From Anaeramoeba flamelloides (Eukaryota; Metamonada; Anaeramoebidae), in NCBI GenBank assembly GCA_027625915.1, contig JANTQA010000048.1:4712001-4776000 (forward strand): 64,000 bases of DNA, read 5' to 3'. Below the pieces are notes generated by a model. It was not told the DNA's origin, did not search any database, and saw only the letters and a program-made list of their open reading frames with translations. Numbering within the stretch: position 1 is the stretch's first letter; every line of letters starts with the position of its first letter. A program made the position numbers and the translations under genes. Shown here in pieces: positions 10,571 through 24,360 of this stretch.

Positions 10571-13500
10571 TGTTTTTTATTGTCTCTTTATAAAAAAGAA
10601 AGGAAAAAATATGATTTTAAAAATAATGAGAATTATAAATTAGATAAATGTTCATTTTTGAGGTGGGATCTTTTGAAGATGGGTTTTTTGTCTTTTCTTG
10701 TTAGTGTACTCTGAGGTCATATTTTGAGAGACAAAAAAAGATTAATTTTGGGTTTTAGGGAAATGCGAGAAATTTAAAAGAAGAATAAACTTCATTGGTT
10801 TTATCTTTGATTTAGAGAGAATGGAAAAGTAAAAGTTTTGTCATAATTAACAAAAAAAGTAATAAAAACCGAAATTTTGTAAAAAAATTGTAAAAAATTT
10901 GTAGTTCTTTTCATCTTGAAAATTTCCAATAAAATGGAAAACAAAAAATAGCTTAATCCATTTTGATGAACAAAAAAACTCAAAAACGAAAGAAATTTAA
11001 TTTTTATTTGTTGTTACGTTTTTTCACAATAAATTGTACAGTCAGGTACTATTTTTACCCTCACTTTTTTAAAATAGCACATACCTTGCTTTTTCGAATC
11101 CAGTTGTAAATTAGGCAATTAAATGAAAATCTTAAAAAGTGAACTTTTTTTTTACAGTTTATACTTAATACATTTGTATTGTTTCAAAATAACTTTGTTT
11201 TTTGATCTATTTTAGAAACTTAACTCACATAAAATGACATTAACAATTACTGTCAATTAATTTTCAAGTGAAAATAAATTTCAGGCAATTTACATTGACC
11301 CTTATTCAAGTTAAAAAAACACTATTTTAATTTATAAGTTGATTGTGTCTTTTCCTTTTCGAATAATGACAGAAAATTCAAGAATTTTTCATTTAGTGTC
11401 AAATTTATTGATATTCAAGTCGAAAATAGTTTTTTCAAGTTTTAATGACACTCTGTATCATAAATTACAACATACACTATAGGCGGGGAAACTGCATTTT
11501 AATTGATCAATAAATACTAAAAGGAATTGAGATAAAAGTGGATATTAAACAAAGGATAACTTTTATAATTAACATTTTTTGCAATATTGAAGAAAAAGTT
11601 AATTAATCCCATTTCAAAAGAATTGGTCTATTAAAAATTAAAATTTGAAAATAAATATTTTTATAAATTGGAGTTACCAATTGTAATATAAAAATTTCTT
11701 TTTTAATATCCCGTCCTATCCTATAGAAATATTGGTTTTTGTCTAAAAATCAAATAAAAAAAAGTAAAAACAAATAAAAAAATATAGGTAAGCGATTTAT
11801 TATGAAATTTAGTTTATCTTGTACCAGCATCACATAATCATTTCTCTTCCATTTGGATACCCAAATATTTATTTCATGTTAAGACTATCCACTAATAAAA
11901 GCTTTAAAAGAAAAACATAAAAAATGAAATTACATTATTTTTATTTTTCTCAAAAGGGGTTAAACTTTCTCTTAACTTTCTAAATTCATATATAGCAGTG
12001 AAAAAAATATCACCGATATGAAGAAAATCACTGACAAGATTTTTAATTGTGAATATTACGAAAAAGGTTTTGAAATTATAAAATCATTCATTGTCCAATT
12101 AAAAGAGAAAACTTTTTATTTCAGATACTCAAATATTTACCGAACGATTGTCTTAATTATAGAAAAAATCGAAGATCTTTACAAGAACATTTGATCATGA
12201 TAATCTTGAGTTTTATTGATTTGAATCTGATTATTTTTGAGACTTTGAGATAAAATTTATTTTTTTAATTAGAAAATAACAATATTTTCAATCAAATCCT
12301 TCTTAGAACAAACCAAATTTTTTATGATCAAGACAATAAAGCTTTATAAAGTTAATTAAAACAGGATTTCTATAGAATACACAAGTAATTGTTTGATAGC
12401 CAAGATAAATCAACTTTTTTGAAAAAATCATAGAGTTTTATCAAGGTTTAGTATGAATTTGGGAAATAGTAATTTTTATTCTTGTTTTTTGATTGATTGA
12501 GTGGTGTTTTGAATAAGTGTAATTTCTATAATCATCATTCTAATAAGTGAGTGAGTTAGAATTTCCAAAGTTTGATTGATTAAAAAAAAAAAAGGATTTG
12601 GTTTTAAATAAAGAAATTACACAACAATTCCCCTAATATTCACAATTAAAAATCTTAGCAGGGATTATTTTTCATACCAAGGGTATTTTTTTCACCACTA
12701 TAACCAAAATGTGATCTTTCAATTAAATTGTTTAGAATTTTCAATTAATTATTATTTCTGTTATGAAATATAGAAAAAATTCAACTTTATTTTATTTTGT
12801 TTTTTTAATATACCAGCAATTCCCAACAATCTTGATAAAATAGTTTATTGGTGATATTATTTACAAATGAATTGTGTATAGTAGGAATCATAAAAAATTA
12901 TTATCTAACAAGAAACCCCGAAAAAAATTTTTTTAATTCATATTAAACATTCATAAAAAAAAGGCGCTATGGAAAAAAATATGAAACAGTGATTTTTAAC
13001 TACAAACCTCACTGAAAACTAAAAAAAAAAAAAAAACAATTAAATGATAAAACAAATCAACTCCAGATTATAATCTATTATATTATTTTCAATAGAATCA
13101 TAAAAAAATAATTTAAATCTTTATTATCGAAATCTTAAGAGCAGTTTTGGAGATCAGCAAAAATAGTCAATTTTTTGAAAAAATTTTTAATAATTGACCA
13201 ATCGATCAAAAAAAAAAAACACAGAAGAAAAGATAATATTAAAAAACTGTTATTGTCCAGATTCAGGCATTTTTACACAAATAATTTATTTTTTATTTTA
13301 TTAATTGATTTTATTTTTAATTTTAAGTAATTTTCACTTTTAAAAAATGTGTTAAACTGTATTTCCCTATTGCATTTTTTTTTCCCAGAAAATAAATTAT
13401 TTCTTCTAATTTTATCAAGAAAATAAAATTATTTAATTGAATTTTATTTCTGATAATATAATGTGTATTTAACGGCTTACACCGATTTCTTCTACTACTA

Positions 13501-14482
13501 TTCTTTGAACTATTGACAAAAAAAAATATATTAAGATAAATATTATTTTTCCATTTCCGAGATAATTCTTATAGGTAAAACAAAATATTGATTTATCTAA
13601 CAAATGATAAATATTAATGTTGTTTCAATAAAAGTAATCTCGAAAATTAAAAATTTCAAACAATTTAAAAATATACAAAGAAACTATGGTTTTAATTCTA
13701 ATACCAAATTTAATTTTTTTAAATACACTTTTCTTTAAGATATTTATAAATTAACCAATTTAACACCTAAATTTCAAAATTTATTTTTTAAACCAAAAAA
13801 ATTTAAATTTTTAGAACGATTCTTTTGTGTAAGACATAAAAAATTTGTAAAAATAAATCCAAATTGGAAATTTTTTTTTTATTATATTCATAATTTAAGG
13901 CAGACTTCTTAAATTCTATAATTTACCGAAAAAAATTTTACAGATTTTAAATTAATTTGTCCCTTTTTTCCTATTTTTGAAAACCATAAAACACCCTTTT
14001 AAAGCGGATCTAAATTTTATTACAATAAAATATTTACAATTTATCGATCTGGATTTCATTGATTTATTTTTATCTCAATCTAATTGTATTTTTTTAACCA
14101 TCCCTACTAAAATTGATTTTATTTGTTTGGAATTTAATTTAAAAATTAATAATTTAAAGAACTAACAAAAAAATAATTTATAAATGAAATCATTTCAAAC
14201 ATAAAAACAAAAATATAGTATAAAAATTTCAAGAATTGACTTAATTCCAAACAAAATAATGGGTTACTTTTTTTGGTTTTATATTGGAAAAATGCCGAAT
14301 TTTTAATTTCTAAAAATGGACTAAAACAATAAATTGTTTAGACGAGACCAATTCACCCTTTTCATTAACCAAGTATAAATTACAAAAAAAAAATATTTGA
14401 TTGATCTCGGTACATTTTCAGCTTTATTTTATAAAACACCCGCACCTTAATTTATATACTAATATACATACTCACATATATA
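10571..14482. other. Gene-free AT-rich stretch with old dispersed repeats
   Basis: No coding region is supported. An inverted copy of the repeat at 17,340-17,690 lies at about 12,220-12,440, and a partial direct copy at about 12,580-12,700. A partial copy of the repeat at 25,975-27,060 lies at about 14,170-14,410, recognisable by the AATAAATTGTTTAGAC core. Poly-A and poly-T tracts are common. Confidence 0.5.
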
Positions 14483-14640
14483 AACTCTTTTTCAGTCAAA
14501 GGGCCCAGTTTTATTGAAGAAATGGAAAACATTCCATGAGTTTAATTCATTATTCTTATCAAACTAAAATTTTCAATTTTTAGATCAAAATAATTTTTTC
14601 TCATTTTGTAAAATTTTGTTTTTTTTGTTTTTTGCTTTTT

Positions 14641-14693
<53 letters not shown>

Positions 14694-15051
14694 TTAACTT
14701 TTAACAAAAAAATGTTTCAAAATTCAAATAAACATTAAGAAAAGTTAAGCTTTGTATGTTCTTTTAAAATTCATACATTTACAAGTAAAAAATCTTATTA
14801 TCAATGATTTTAATTTCCTAAAGAAATTGAGAATTTTGCACGAGACGTTCCAATGAATGGATCCCAAAAAATTTTTTATCATTTTTGTTTTTTTGAAATT
14901 TATGATTTGTTCAGGGGTTTCTTTTATAATTATGGACTCTTATAAGAAGTTTATTATTTCTCGTATTTCTAAAAAATCTAAGGTTGGTTGATTCTTAAAA
15001 ATAAAGTGACTTTTTCAATTTTAGCTGGACCTCTTTGAGTGAAATCGAGTT
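14483..15051. mobile_element. Non-autonomous TA-inserted element, family X (copy 1)
   Basis: The left end AACTCTTTTTCAGTCAAAGG matches the complement of the right end, AACTCGATTTCACTCAAAGA, and both ends are flanked by TA. Length is 569 bp with no coding capacity. A pure T run of about 46 bases lies at 14,643-14,688. Diverged copies are at 23,725-24,273 (same orientation) and 56,915-57,450 (inverted). TA target and end structure point to the Tc1/mariner superfamily. Confidence 0.75.
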
Positions 15052-15071
15052 TATATATATATATAGATATA

Positions 15072-15250
15072 AACTATTTTTCATAAATTTTGAATCACTT
15101 TATAATGTTAATAGGAGTTGTTTTGAGGGTTTATTCCAGTATTCTTAACAAAAAATATTTTCCAGGTTTTTGAATCAGAATCATTTTTTCTAATTTTGCA
15201 AATTTTTTTTTTGCTTTTTCAAATTTTTGTTTTTCTTTTGTTTTTCTTTT

Positions 15251-15323
<73 letters not shown>

Positions 15324-15698
15324 CTTTTTAAAAAGATCATGTGGAAAAAAAAAGAGATCTTCGAAAAGACAAATAATCACTAAGAAAATTTTGACTATGT
15401 AATGTCTTTGAAAATGGATTTAATTATTCCTAAAAAATCTTGTTTTTCAACTTTTTTTCAGTGAAAGTTCTGTAATAAAAAATCGGTAATGTTCCTTTCA
15501 AAAATTGTGACTCACTTTTTTTTTAGTTTTTGGTTTTATTTTTTTTAATTTTTAATATATCAGGCTTTTATAGATTTAGAATGACTTAAAAGTGAATTAC
15601 AAATCATATTTAGTGATTAATTGTTCTTGAATACTAAAGGATAATTTTTTTTTTTCAATTGATTATTTCAGGTGAGTCACAATTTTTGAAAAAGAGTT
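15072..15698. mobile_element. Non-autonomous TA-inserted element, family Y (copy 1)
   Basis: The left end AACTATTTTTCATAAATTTT and the complemented right end AACTCTTTTTCAAAAATTGT share about 28 bp, including GTGAGTCA/TGACTCAC-like inner parts. TA flanks both ends. A second, closely similar copy is at 33,180-33,793. The interior has a T run of about 70 bases near 15,255-15,323 and no credible ORF: the poly-Lys and poly-Phe frames are artefacts of the run. Only a TA microsatellite of about 20 bp separates it from element X on the left. Confidence 0.78.
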
Positions 15699-15745
15699 TA
15701 TATATATATATATATAAACTATTTTCAGTCAATGTTGCCTAGTTG
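15699..15745. repeat. TA microsatellite joined to a third inverted-repeat end
   Basis: After the right end of element Y comes a (TA)n tract and then AACTATTTTCAGTCAATGTT, another end of the X/Y type pointing right. Its partner end was not found downstream, so this is an orphan or decayed copy. Confidence 0.5.
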
Positions 15746-18214
15746 TTATGAGTAAAATATATGTGCTAAAGGAGTTGTAAAGATATTAGAAGAAAAAATT
15801 TATTTTGAAAATTTTAACATTTAAATCCATTTTTTCACATTTTTATTTTTTTTTTTTCGATTTTTTTTTGACTTGTAATTCAGTTGCAAAAAATTTTTGT
15901 ATTACAAGATCAATAGTCACTTGGTAAAAATATGTTATTCTAAGGTTACGGAAACCATGTAAATGATTTTTGAGAAATCATATTGATTTCTATTGCAATT
16001 TTATTCAATCTTTGATCCTGAGAATTGATTAATAAATGTGAAAAAATTTCACTTCATTTTCATTTATTTTTTCAAATAGAGACCCTGGATACCAACACAT
16101 TCCATTTGGGTACCTGATTTATAAAAGAAAAGTATGGAAAATGAAGTGAAAAATGTTTCCTATTTATTATTGAAATACCAGTAGAAGTTCAAAACAAACA
16201 TTATTGTTTTTCTCAATGGAGCCCTTAGAATTTGAGTTTTTCAATTTTTAAGCTCAATTCCGGGATTTAATACTTTTATTCTCTATATATACCAACAATT
16301 TTTTGATGTTTATCATTCTATTTATTTCTGATTTTTTCTTCAAAGGTCAATTATATAAAGTAATTGATATTTGAAAAAAAAATTGGTCTCCTTAGACCGA
16401 AACAAAGTATATAAGTAGAATACGATCATTTAAAGTTCCAAATAAAAACGACTCCATTCCTAAATAACACAAGGAGAAAAAACCAGATGGTTAGACCATC
16501 GATTATAGATAAAAATTCCCTAACTTGTGATTAATAATTGATATTCCTGGACCCCCATAGTGGGACACTGGGTGGTAGAATTTTTATATTTTTTACTATT
16601 TTAAGTAAACTAAATTTCATAAAAAAGTGTCCATTTTTTTTTTTACTTTTTTTTTTATTTTTATTTTTAGATGAAACACAAATATTTCTATTGTTTATAA
16701 CCAAATACTAAAATAGTAATTTTTTTATTATAAGAGATAACTTCAATTACTCAAAATATTTAATTTTAAATTTTGATTTTGGATGGGCCAATGATTTTGA
16801 AATATAGTTTATTTTTGATTTAAATTATTTTTTATTTCCAAAATTTTCAGTGGTAACTGTGTCGATATATTTAAAGAATAATTTCAAAAATTTATCTTTA
16901 ATTTCTTGATTTTATTTTAAATTAGAACAAATCATAATCTATACATTATTTACTTAAATTTTATACTCAGTTTCTTTGATCATTTGAGCACAAAACTTCT
17001 AGGAACCGAAATACAACCTTTTTACTAATAGCACAAAATTTCCATTCTTTATCTGATAATTTAAACAATAATAATTCCAATTAATAATTATAACCTAAAA
17101 AAAAAAAAATCAATTAATAAAATCAAGTCAGTTTAGGTTTTACAGGACAAACTTTCAACCAAATTAAAGTACAAAAAAATTCCAAAGAAAGGCATTATTC
17201 GATTTTTTTTAGTACAAATTATTTTACTTGAATCCTAATTTATTACCTTAATTTGTGGATTTTTTATACAATAAATTTCATTCAAGGTCTATGTCTGAAA
17301 ATCGAAACTGACTGTAGACAAATTAACAAACAAACAATAATAAACTCAATCAAAATGCAAGAATAAAAATTATCATTTTCAAAACTCATAGTAAGCCTCT
17401 ATAAAACTTGATGGTTTTTCAAAAAAAGTAGATCTAATTAGGCAATCAAACAATTATTTGAGTATTCTTTAGAAACCCCACTTTAATGAACTTTAGGTAG
17501 TTTTATTACATTGATCATGCAAAATTTGGTTAGTTCTAAGAAGGATTTGATTTTAAATATTTGAAATTTCACAATAATTTTCCTAATATTTACAATTAAA
17601 AATCTTTTTAGGTATTTTTTTTCATGTCTGATGTATTTTTTTTATTAATATATTCATTCTTATTTCAACAAGTTTTTCAAAAAGGTGATCATTCTAGTTT
17701 GATATTCTTAAAAGAAAAGGGTGAATCAAAACACACTTCCTTCTCTTGGCTTTATTTTTTTGTTATCCTCGTGGGTAATTTTTAACAATTCACCAGAACA
17801 CATTTCTAGATCTTAAACCAAATTTAATAAAACCAAAAATTGAATCAAAAAAATCAAAAAATTGATAAATGAAAAGTTCATACTCGATTTTAATTTCCGT
17901 TCTAAATTAAAACCAAAGCTTTTCTGATTTAAAATTTCAATATCTCTTCTTATTCAACAAAATCTTTTTTTAGTAATGAAAACACAATTACTAGGTTTTC
18001 AAAAATGATAAAAGCCAACCTATTCACTAAATTATGAAGTGATCTGAGTTGTATCGAAATACAAATAACAAAACACTCTAAAAACTCTCACACTTGTAAT
18101 ATTCAGGATTAATTACGAATTTAAGTAAATATATTGTTAATAGAAATTTTTTTTGGTTAGGAAATTTATTTTTTTTAACTTTTACTTTGCTTTTTAAAAA
18201 AATATAGAGAAATA
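15746..18214. other. Gene-free AT-rich stretch before eIF3b
   Basis: No coding region is supported. The stretch holds a palindromic element (17,124-17,314) and parts of two dispersed repeats, at 17,340-17,690 (a second copy near 50,970-51,200) and 17,700-17,990 (a second copy near 22,600-22,880). A slightly more GC-rich patch with an internal CCCATAGTGGG palindrome lies near 16,550. Confidence 0.5.
17124..17314. mobile_element. Palindromic TA-flanked element, family Z (copy 1)
   Basis: It starts AAGTCAGTTT and ends AAACTGACTG followed by TA. The two halves are complementary over most of the length, about 190 bp in all. Related copies lie at 24,361-24,556, 25,060-25,255 and 25,267-25,463. It is a diverged copy, with no coding content. 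Confidence 0.6.
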
Positions 18215-20797
18215 ATGAGTGGTTTATTTGGAAGGTCGATAGAACATTCCTCAAAAAAAGAATCAACCAAAAAAGAGATTAGAAAATTAAAAAACGAATT
18301 AAAAAAACTACCAGATTACAAACCTACCTTTAAACAAAATGAAGATCTTTCACCTTTTCTTTTGGTTGTAGGTTTGCCAGTGGCCCCTGCAAAGTTTGTT
18401 CCAAAATTAAAATTAGTCTTGTCAGCCAAAGTTTTTCCACAAGTAAGTGCTTTACTTTTTCCTTTTTAATTTTTTTGCTTCAAAATAAACAAAAAAAAAA
18501 AACGATTACTAATATATTCCAAGATAAAAAATAAATAAAAAAAAAATTACAATCCTTTTAATTTTATCCAAGTACTTCATAAAAATCCATTTACTTTTTG
18601 AAAAACGAAAAATACGATTTTTTTAAAAAATTTTCTTTTTAATTTAACAATTTACTTTTTTTTTTTAAAAAAAACCAACCAAAATTTTACAATAATTTCT
18701 TTTTTTTTTTTTTTTTTATGAAAAATTCTGCACCAAAAATAATAATAAATAATAAATAACAAAAAAACAAAAAAAAATTCAAAAACCTAATAATTCAATG
18801 AAAAACTTAATTCCACCAAATCACCTTAGGCAGGAAAACTCGTCAAAGATGGAGTAGAAATTTTTGTTGATGAAAAAGGAAATTCCACAGGAGGAGCGAT
18901 TGTTGAGTTTGTTTCAGGAAAAGAAGCACAACAAGCAAAAAAAAAATTGGACGGAAAGAAATTAGATGCAAAGCATACTTTCAGATGTGTAGACTATTCT
19001 GAACTCAAAGATTTAAAGGAATACCCAAATGAATTCATGGAACCAAAGTATCCCGAATATTTTGATCCAAAATTATTAAATCAATGGATTTTTGATAGTT
19101 TAGATTATGACCAATTAATGGTTTCGTATGGCGATCGAGTCGAGATCTTTTTGGCGGATTTATTAGAAAAGAAATTGCCACCTGTGGCATATGTTGATTT
19201 AGATTTTTTGACTGTGGAGTGGTCTCCTCTCGGTAGATTTTTGGTTGCCATTGTTGATGAATATTACCCCGAAGAGGAAGAAGAATATATGCCTAAAAAG
19301 GACATAAACGCAATTGATGAAGACGATGAAGAGCAAAAAACAGAAAAACAAAAGGAAAACGAAAAAGAGAAAGAGAAGGAAAAGGAAAAAGAGAAAGAGA
19401 AAGAACAAGAACAAGAAAAGGGTAAAAAAAAAAAGCAATCCTTCTGGGAATCCAACACTAACCAATTGTTTTCACAGGGGAAGGAAATAGTATTGTTTGG
19501 AGGTCCAGAATTTGTGGAATTACATTCCGCTTTCCACCCAGGCGTCACTCATTTCCAATTTTCACCCAAGGAAAACTATTTGGTTTCATATAACAAAAAC
19601 GAAACAAGCTTTGGAAAGCCTAACACATGTGTTTGGGATTTGAATAAGCATAACAAATTTAGATGGTTCAAGGGAAAGCCAATTGAGGGGCAACAAGATT
19701 TTGAAGAATTTACATGGTCACACGACGATCGATTTTTTGCCAAATGTGTCGATAATGTCATTCGTATTTACGAAACACCAAGCTTTTCCCTGCTCGGCAG
19801 AAGGGGTATTGAAGTTAAATTGGTCGACAAAATCTCCTTTGCAAAGGGAAGAAACTTACTGGCCTACTCCACCACTTCAGTGAGCAGCACCGATCCAATC
19901 AAAGTCGGAATTTATCAGGTACCATCCAAGATCTTGATGAGAGAGCAAAACTTTTTCTCTGTCTCTGGATGCGAATTCTATTGGCACCCAACGGGTAATT
20001 GCCTCGCCGTGCACATGATCAAAAAATCCAAAGGTGGTAAATTGGATGTAGGCGCATGGATCACGCTTTTCAACACTTTAACAAAGTCGGCACCAATGGA
20101 AACAATTGACCTTGGCAATGGGCTCTTGGAGCATTTCCAATGGGAACCTAGAGGACAGCGATTTGCTGTTATTACGCGAGAAGAGCGCGGATCTTTACTT
20201 CGAATTTACCGAGTCAATTATAATAAAAAAAAGACCGGTAAGGGAATTTCAACAAAATTTTCAAAACTGATCGCTTCCTTTGAACTTCCGAAAAACGCAG
20301 ACACAATCAAATGGAGCCCACGTGGTAGATTCTTTTTGATTCTCGCTACAAGATCAAACGAAATCACAATCTTCGATGCAGAGCTTGAAGAAAAAATTAA
20401 TGTCACAGACTCCACCTTCGACGAAGTCTATTGGGACCCCACAGGAAGATATTTTGTTACTAACACTCGCGATAAATTCACAATTTGGTCTTTCCAAGGA
20501 ATGAAATTGACAACAGAAACTAGACGCGATTTACGATCGACTTCATGGAGGCCACGCCTACCAACCAGGCTAACTTTGAAAGAAACAAAAAAAATTAATC
20601 AAAATCTCGAAAAAACAATACAAAAATATCAAATCCTCGATCAAAAAAGAGTCGGCAGAAAGCATAATTCTCAAGACCGTAAAAAACTTGAAAAAATCAA
20701 GAAATGGAATCAATACCTAAAGGAAAAAAAACTACAAAGGGAAAAGGAAAGAGAACTTCGCCATAATATTATTGGTTATTATTCAGATGAAGATTAA
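18215..20797 (+). CDS. Eukaryotic translation initiation factor 3 subunit B (eIF3b), 2 exons
   Basis: eIF3b is a core scaffold of the eIF3 complex, which recruits mRNA and the 40S subunit. Exon 1 is 18,215-18,442 (donor GTAAGT) and exon 2 is 18,830-20,797. The join is in phase 0 and gives about 731 residues, normal for the family. An N-terminal RRM spans roughly residues 45-125 (LLVVGLPVAP ... GGAIVEFV). It is followed by the nine-bladed beta-propeller region with VEWSPLGRFLVA, FTWSHDDRFFAKC, RGIEVKLVDKISFA, FYWHPTGNCLAVH and VYWDPTGRYFVTN. The C-terminal tail is basic and helical and ends YYSDED. A Lys/Glu-rich insert of about 55 residues (residues ~225-280) interrupts an early blade and is unlike most eIF3b proteins. 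A runs of 10 and 11 bases in exon 2 stay in frame. Confidence 0.96.
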
Positions 20798-23724
20798 TTT
20801 AGATCTCCTTATTAATTTTTTTTTTTTTTTTTTTTTCTATTTTTTTGAAAAAAAATTTTTTTTTAACAATGTGAATTTAAATGTGAATTTTATTTTCGTT
20901 TAAATTTTTATTTATGAAATTTTATATTTTTTTTTCAAAATTATTCATTTGTTGAAAGGTCAATATCAATACAATATCAATATCAATTTGAATTTTTATT
21001 TTTATTTTTTTTTTATCTTTTCTTGATTTTTATTTTTATTTATCACAAATGATTATTCTCATTAATTTTTTTGTTACTTTTACTTTTTGTTTTTTTTTTT
21101 TTTTTTTATTTTTTAAAAAAAAAATAAAACTCGAGAGTTAAATATCATATATATATAAATATTTTTATTTGAGTTTATCTCCAACCAGAGTCATTGAATG
21201 TAAACTAAAATTCAAAATTTTCCACACATCTAAAACGTTCCAAACAATCACAATAATACAATTTCATTGAAATTGGAGATAATTTTGATTTTTCGAAAAT
21301 ATGAAAATCATTTTTTCATCTTTTAGTTTTTGTTTTCATTCGATTGTTTGAATTACGTAATTTGCTTCGTTGGATCAAAATTTTTCTACAAGGTTTGATA
21401 TTATGTTAAAGTTGAGTTGTTCCAAATAGAAGAACTCAAATAAAATTAGTTGGTAGTATCTAACCATTTGATCGATCAATATTCCTAATAGAATTTAAAC
21501 AAATTTATTAATGTATTTTTTTGTTTTGCTCTCTCCAAAATTTTTAACACACCCATGATTTATTTGTATTGATAATTATTTATTTATTGTTTTGTGAGTA
21601 TTGTAATTTATAAATAAGTGTTAACATTTCAATTGGTGAATGGCTTTAATTTGGTAAAACTTCTTGAATTGATTAAATAAGTTTTTTTTTTCACAAATCG
21701 AATTTTGATGTGTTAAAAATTTTGAATTTGGGTTTAGAAAATATAAAGATTTTTTTTTTTTAAGTGGGTAAGTACATTTTACATTTTTTGAATACCACCA
21801 TTTATGTGAAACTGAATTCTTCAAATCATTTCAATAGTCAAATACATTGATATTCTCATAAATACTAGAGTGGAGTATATACTAGTATAAGATATTTCCA
21901 TACCAATAAAAAAACGAAAATCAAAAAAATTAATAAATTGATCAAAAAGAACAAAATAAAAATCATTTATTACTTGATCTTATCTATAACATTTGACATA
22001 ATTACTTATTCTTTATTTGGTTTTATTTTTAATTCTTCATGGAAATAATTTTGTTGTAAAATTTTAGAGAAACAAATAACTTTTTATTTGTAAAGAATTT
22101 CCAAAATGAATTAAAAAATCCTATTTTAATTTAATTCATCTAATTCTGATTGTGTTTCAGAAAATAGGAGATTTTTCTCATTCTTCTTGAGAAATAAGGG
22201 TCTATTGGACAAATTAGTTTTGATTTTATAATTATTTATTTTCGATTAAAATGAGAACTCAAAAAAATTCAGAATCTGATTGAAATTTTTTCTTGAATTT
22301 TTCAATTATTTTGATTTGAATCTTTTGTAACTATTTTTTTGATTCCAAAGAATTTGAGCCTCTATTTTTAATTTTTGAAATATTCTTTATTTTGGATTTG
22401 TTTGATAAAAATATTTTAAAATTGAATTTTGAAAGCAAATTTGTCATAAAATGTTTTTTAAAATAATAATAAATAGTAATGGGGTGATAAATTCAAGAAT
22501 AAAAATAGTTTTTATTCATAAAAACTTAGAAGAGAAAGAAAAAAAATCTTTGAAAATAGACTTTATTAATTGTTTTTTTTTTCATTCTTGAAATCAACAA
22601 ATTTATTTGGAATGGTGATCTTTTATGTTTGGTCATCTAAAAGAAAATATTTGTTTTAAATACACACCTTTCTGGGTATATTTTTATGTTTTACTGTTTG
22701 GCTAATTTCAATTGTTTCGTATAAACACATCTCTAGACCCAAAAAAAAATTTAATAAAACCCAAAAATAGAATCAAAAAAAAATGTTCAAAAAATTGAAA
22801 ATTTTATAATTCAACTCTGAATTACTTTGATTCTTTTCACAAATCGAAAAGTGAATGGTGTTTTGGTTTCAAAATTCCAATATCGGGTGGAACTCAAAAA
22901 ATATTTTTCAGTAAATATCACACAATTAAAATTTTTCAAAATGGTAAACTTTACTTACTTCCTGGAAAAGTATATAATATTATCAAAAATTTTCAATACT
23001 TGTTTATATTCTTGTTTTCTTAAAAGAAAAAACGACAAAAAACAAAAAATAAAACTGAAAAAAAAACTAAATGAAAATTATAAGTTATTGAGATGTTTAC
23101 AATTTTTGATAATTAACAATATGTAAAAAAAAACAATAAATAAAAAGTTATAAATCAAAATAAAAAATATTACTATTTTGAAAATTTTTTGATTGTATAG
23201 AACAAAAATTAAAAAAAACACAATGATAAATTTGTTGAAATTCTATTACGGTTATGAATTAATCAAGTTATTAGAAAGAAGGGGATGGTTTTATTTCAGT
23301 TCCTCTATTTTAAATAATTTAAAATGTTAGTTAGTATCAATTTTTCTAAAAAAAAAATTTGGAAAGAAATGGAATTTACTAAAAATCAAAATTTTCCACA
23401 CTTTTGAAACAGTTCAGAGAGCCATAATAATGCAATTTCATCCAAATTAGAAATAATTTTGGTGTTTATAAAATATGAAAATTATTTTTTCACCTTATAC
23501 TTTTTTATTTTCATTTAATTTTTTGTATTACCTAACCCTTTTTCGGCCCATCAATAATTTTTTTCAACGGTTGATATTAGATTAAAGTGGAATTTTATAT
23601 AAATTAAAGAACTCATGAGAATCCTTCAATAATATCGAAGCCTTTGATCAATCAATAATTGTAATAAAATTTAAATAAATTAAAACAAATGTTTTTTTTT
23701 TTGTTAAACCCCCCAAATAAGAAA
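20798..23724. other. Gene-free AT-rich stretch with paired diverged repeats
   Basis: No coding region is supported. Positions 21,180-21,530 and 23,360-23,710 are diverged direct copies, sharing AAAATTTTCCACAC, CAATTTCAT and TTTGATC(G)ATCAAT in order. A shorter relative lies near 36,000-36,110. The segment 22,600-22,880 repeats 17,700-17,990. The open frame at 22,827-23,126 lies partly in repeat and has no recognisable domain. Confidence 0.5.
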
Positions 23725-23849
23725 TTCTTTTTTAACCAAAGAGAAGTAGTTTTCTTGAAAAAATATAACATATTTAATGAGTTTAATTCAATAATTTTCT
23801 CAAAATAAACTTTCAATTTTTAGATCAAAATTATTTTTTCTCATTTAGT

Positions 23850-23885
<36 letters not shown>

Positions 23886-24273
23886 CTTTTCTTTTTTATT
23901 TTTTTTTTTAAAAGTAAATTTGAAAAAAAGAAAAAGGTTTGATATTCCAAATTAACATTAATAAAAGTTGTATATTGTATTTTCTTTTAAAATTTTGACA
24001 TTTATAATTAAAATATCTTACTATCATCTATTTTAATTTTCCAATGAAAATTTGAAATTTTGCTTGAGTAATTACAATTAAGGGGCACAGAAAATTTTTT
24101 AACATTTTTTTTTTTTTTGAAAATTGCTAGTTTGATCAGGTATTTTATTTATTATTCTCAACTCTAATCCAAATTTTTTGTTTCTCTTATTTCTAAATCA
24201 TCTGAGTTTGATTGAAACTAGAAAAAAATGAATTTTTGATTTTTATTTAGGACATAATGAGTGAAATGGGGTT
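23725..24273. mobile_element. Family X element (copy 2)
   Basis: The interior matches the copy at 14,483-15,051 in order: the ATGAGTTTAATTCA block, the TTTTAGATCAAAATTATTTT block, a T run of about 35 bases, and the end GAGTGAAATGGGGTT followed by TA. The left terminus is decayed and placed approximately. Confidence 0.65.
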
Positions 24274-24360
24274 TAGTTTGAAATTTTATCAAAATAATTT
24301 TTTGTTATTAATTTTAAGATTTTATTTAAGATATATATATATATATATATATATTAATAT

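Noticed and set aside
15131-15402. Open frames coding for long Lys or Phe runs in family Y elements (also 33,253-33,559)
   Set aside because: They are translations of the internal T tract of a transposable element and have no other protein content.
16380-16580. Small palindromes (GGTCTCCTTAGACC, CCCATAGTGGG)
   Set aside because: They are too short and isolated to call as elements, with no matching flanks or second copies noticed.
22827-23126. 99-residue plus-strand frame
   Set aside because: It begins in a dispersed repeat and is dominated by Lys, Phe and Asn. No domain or splice-supported partner was found.
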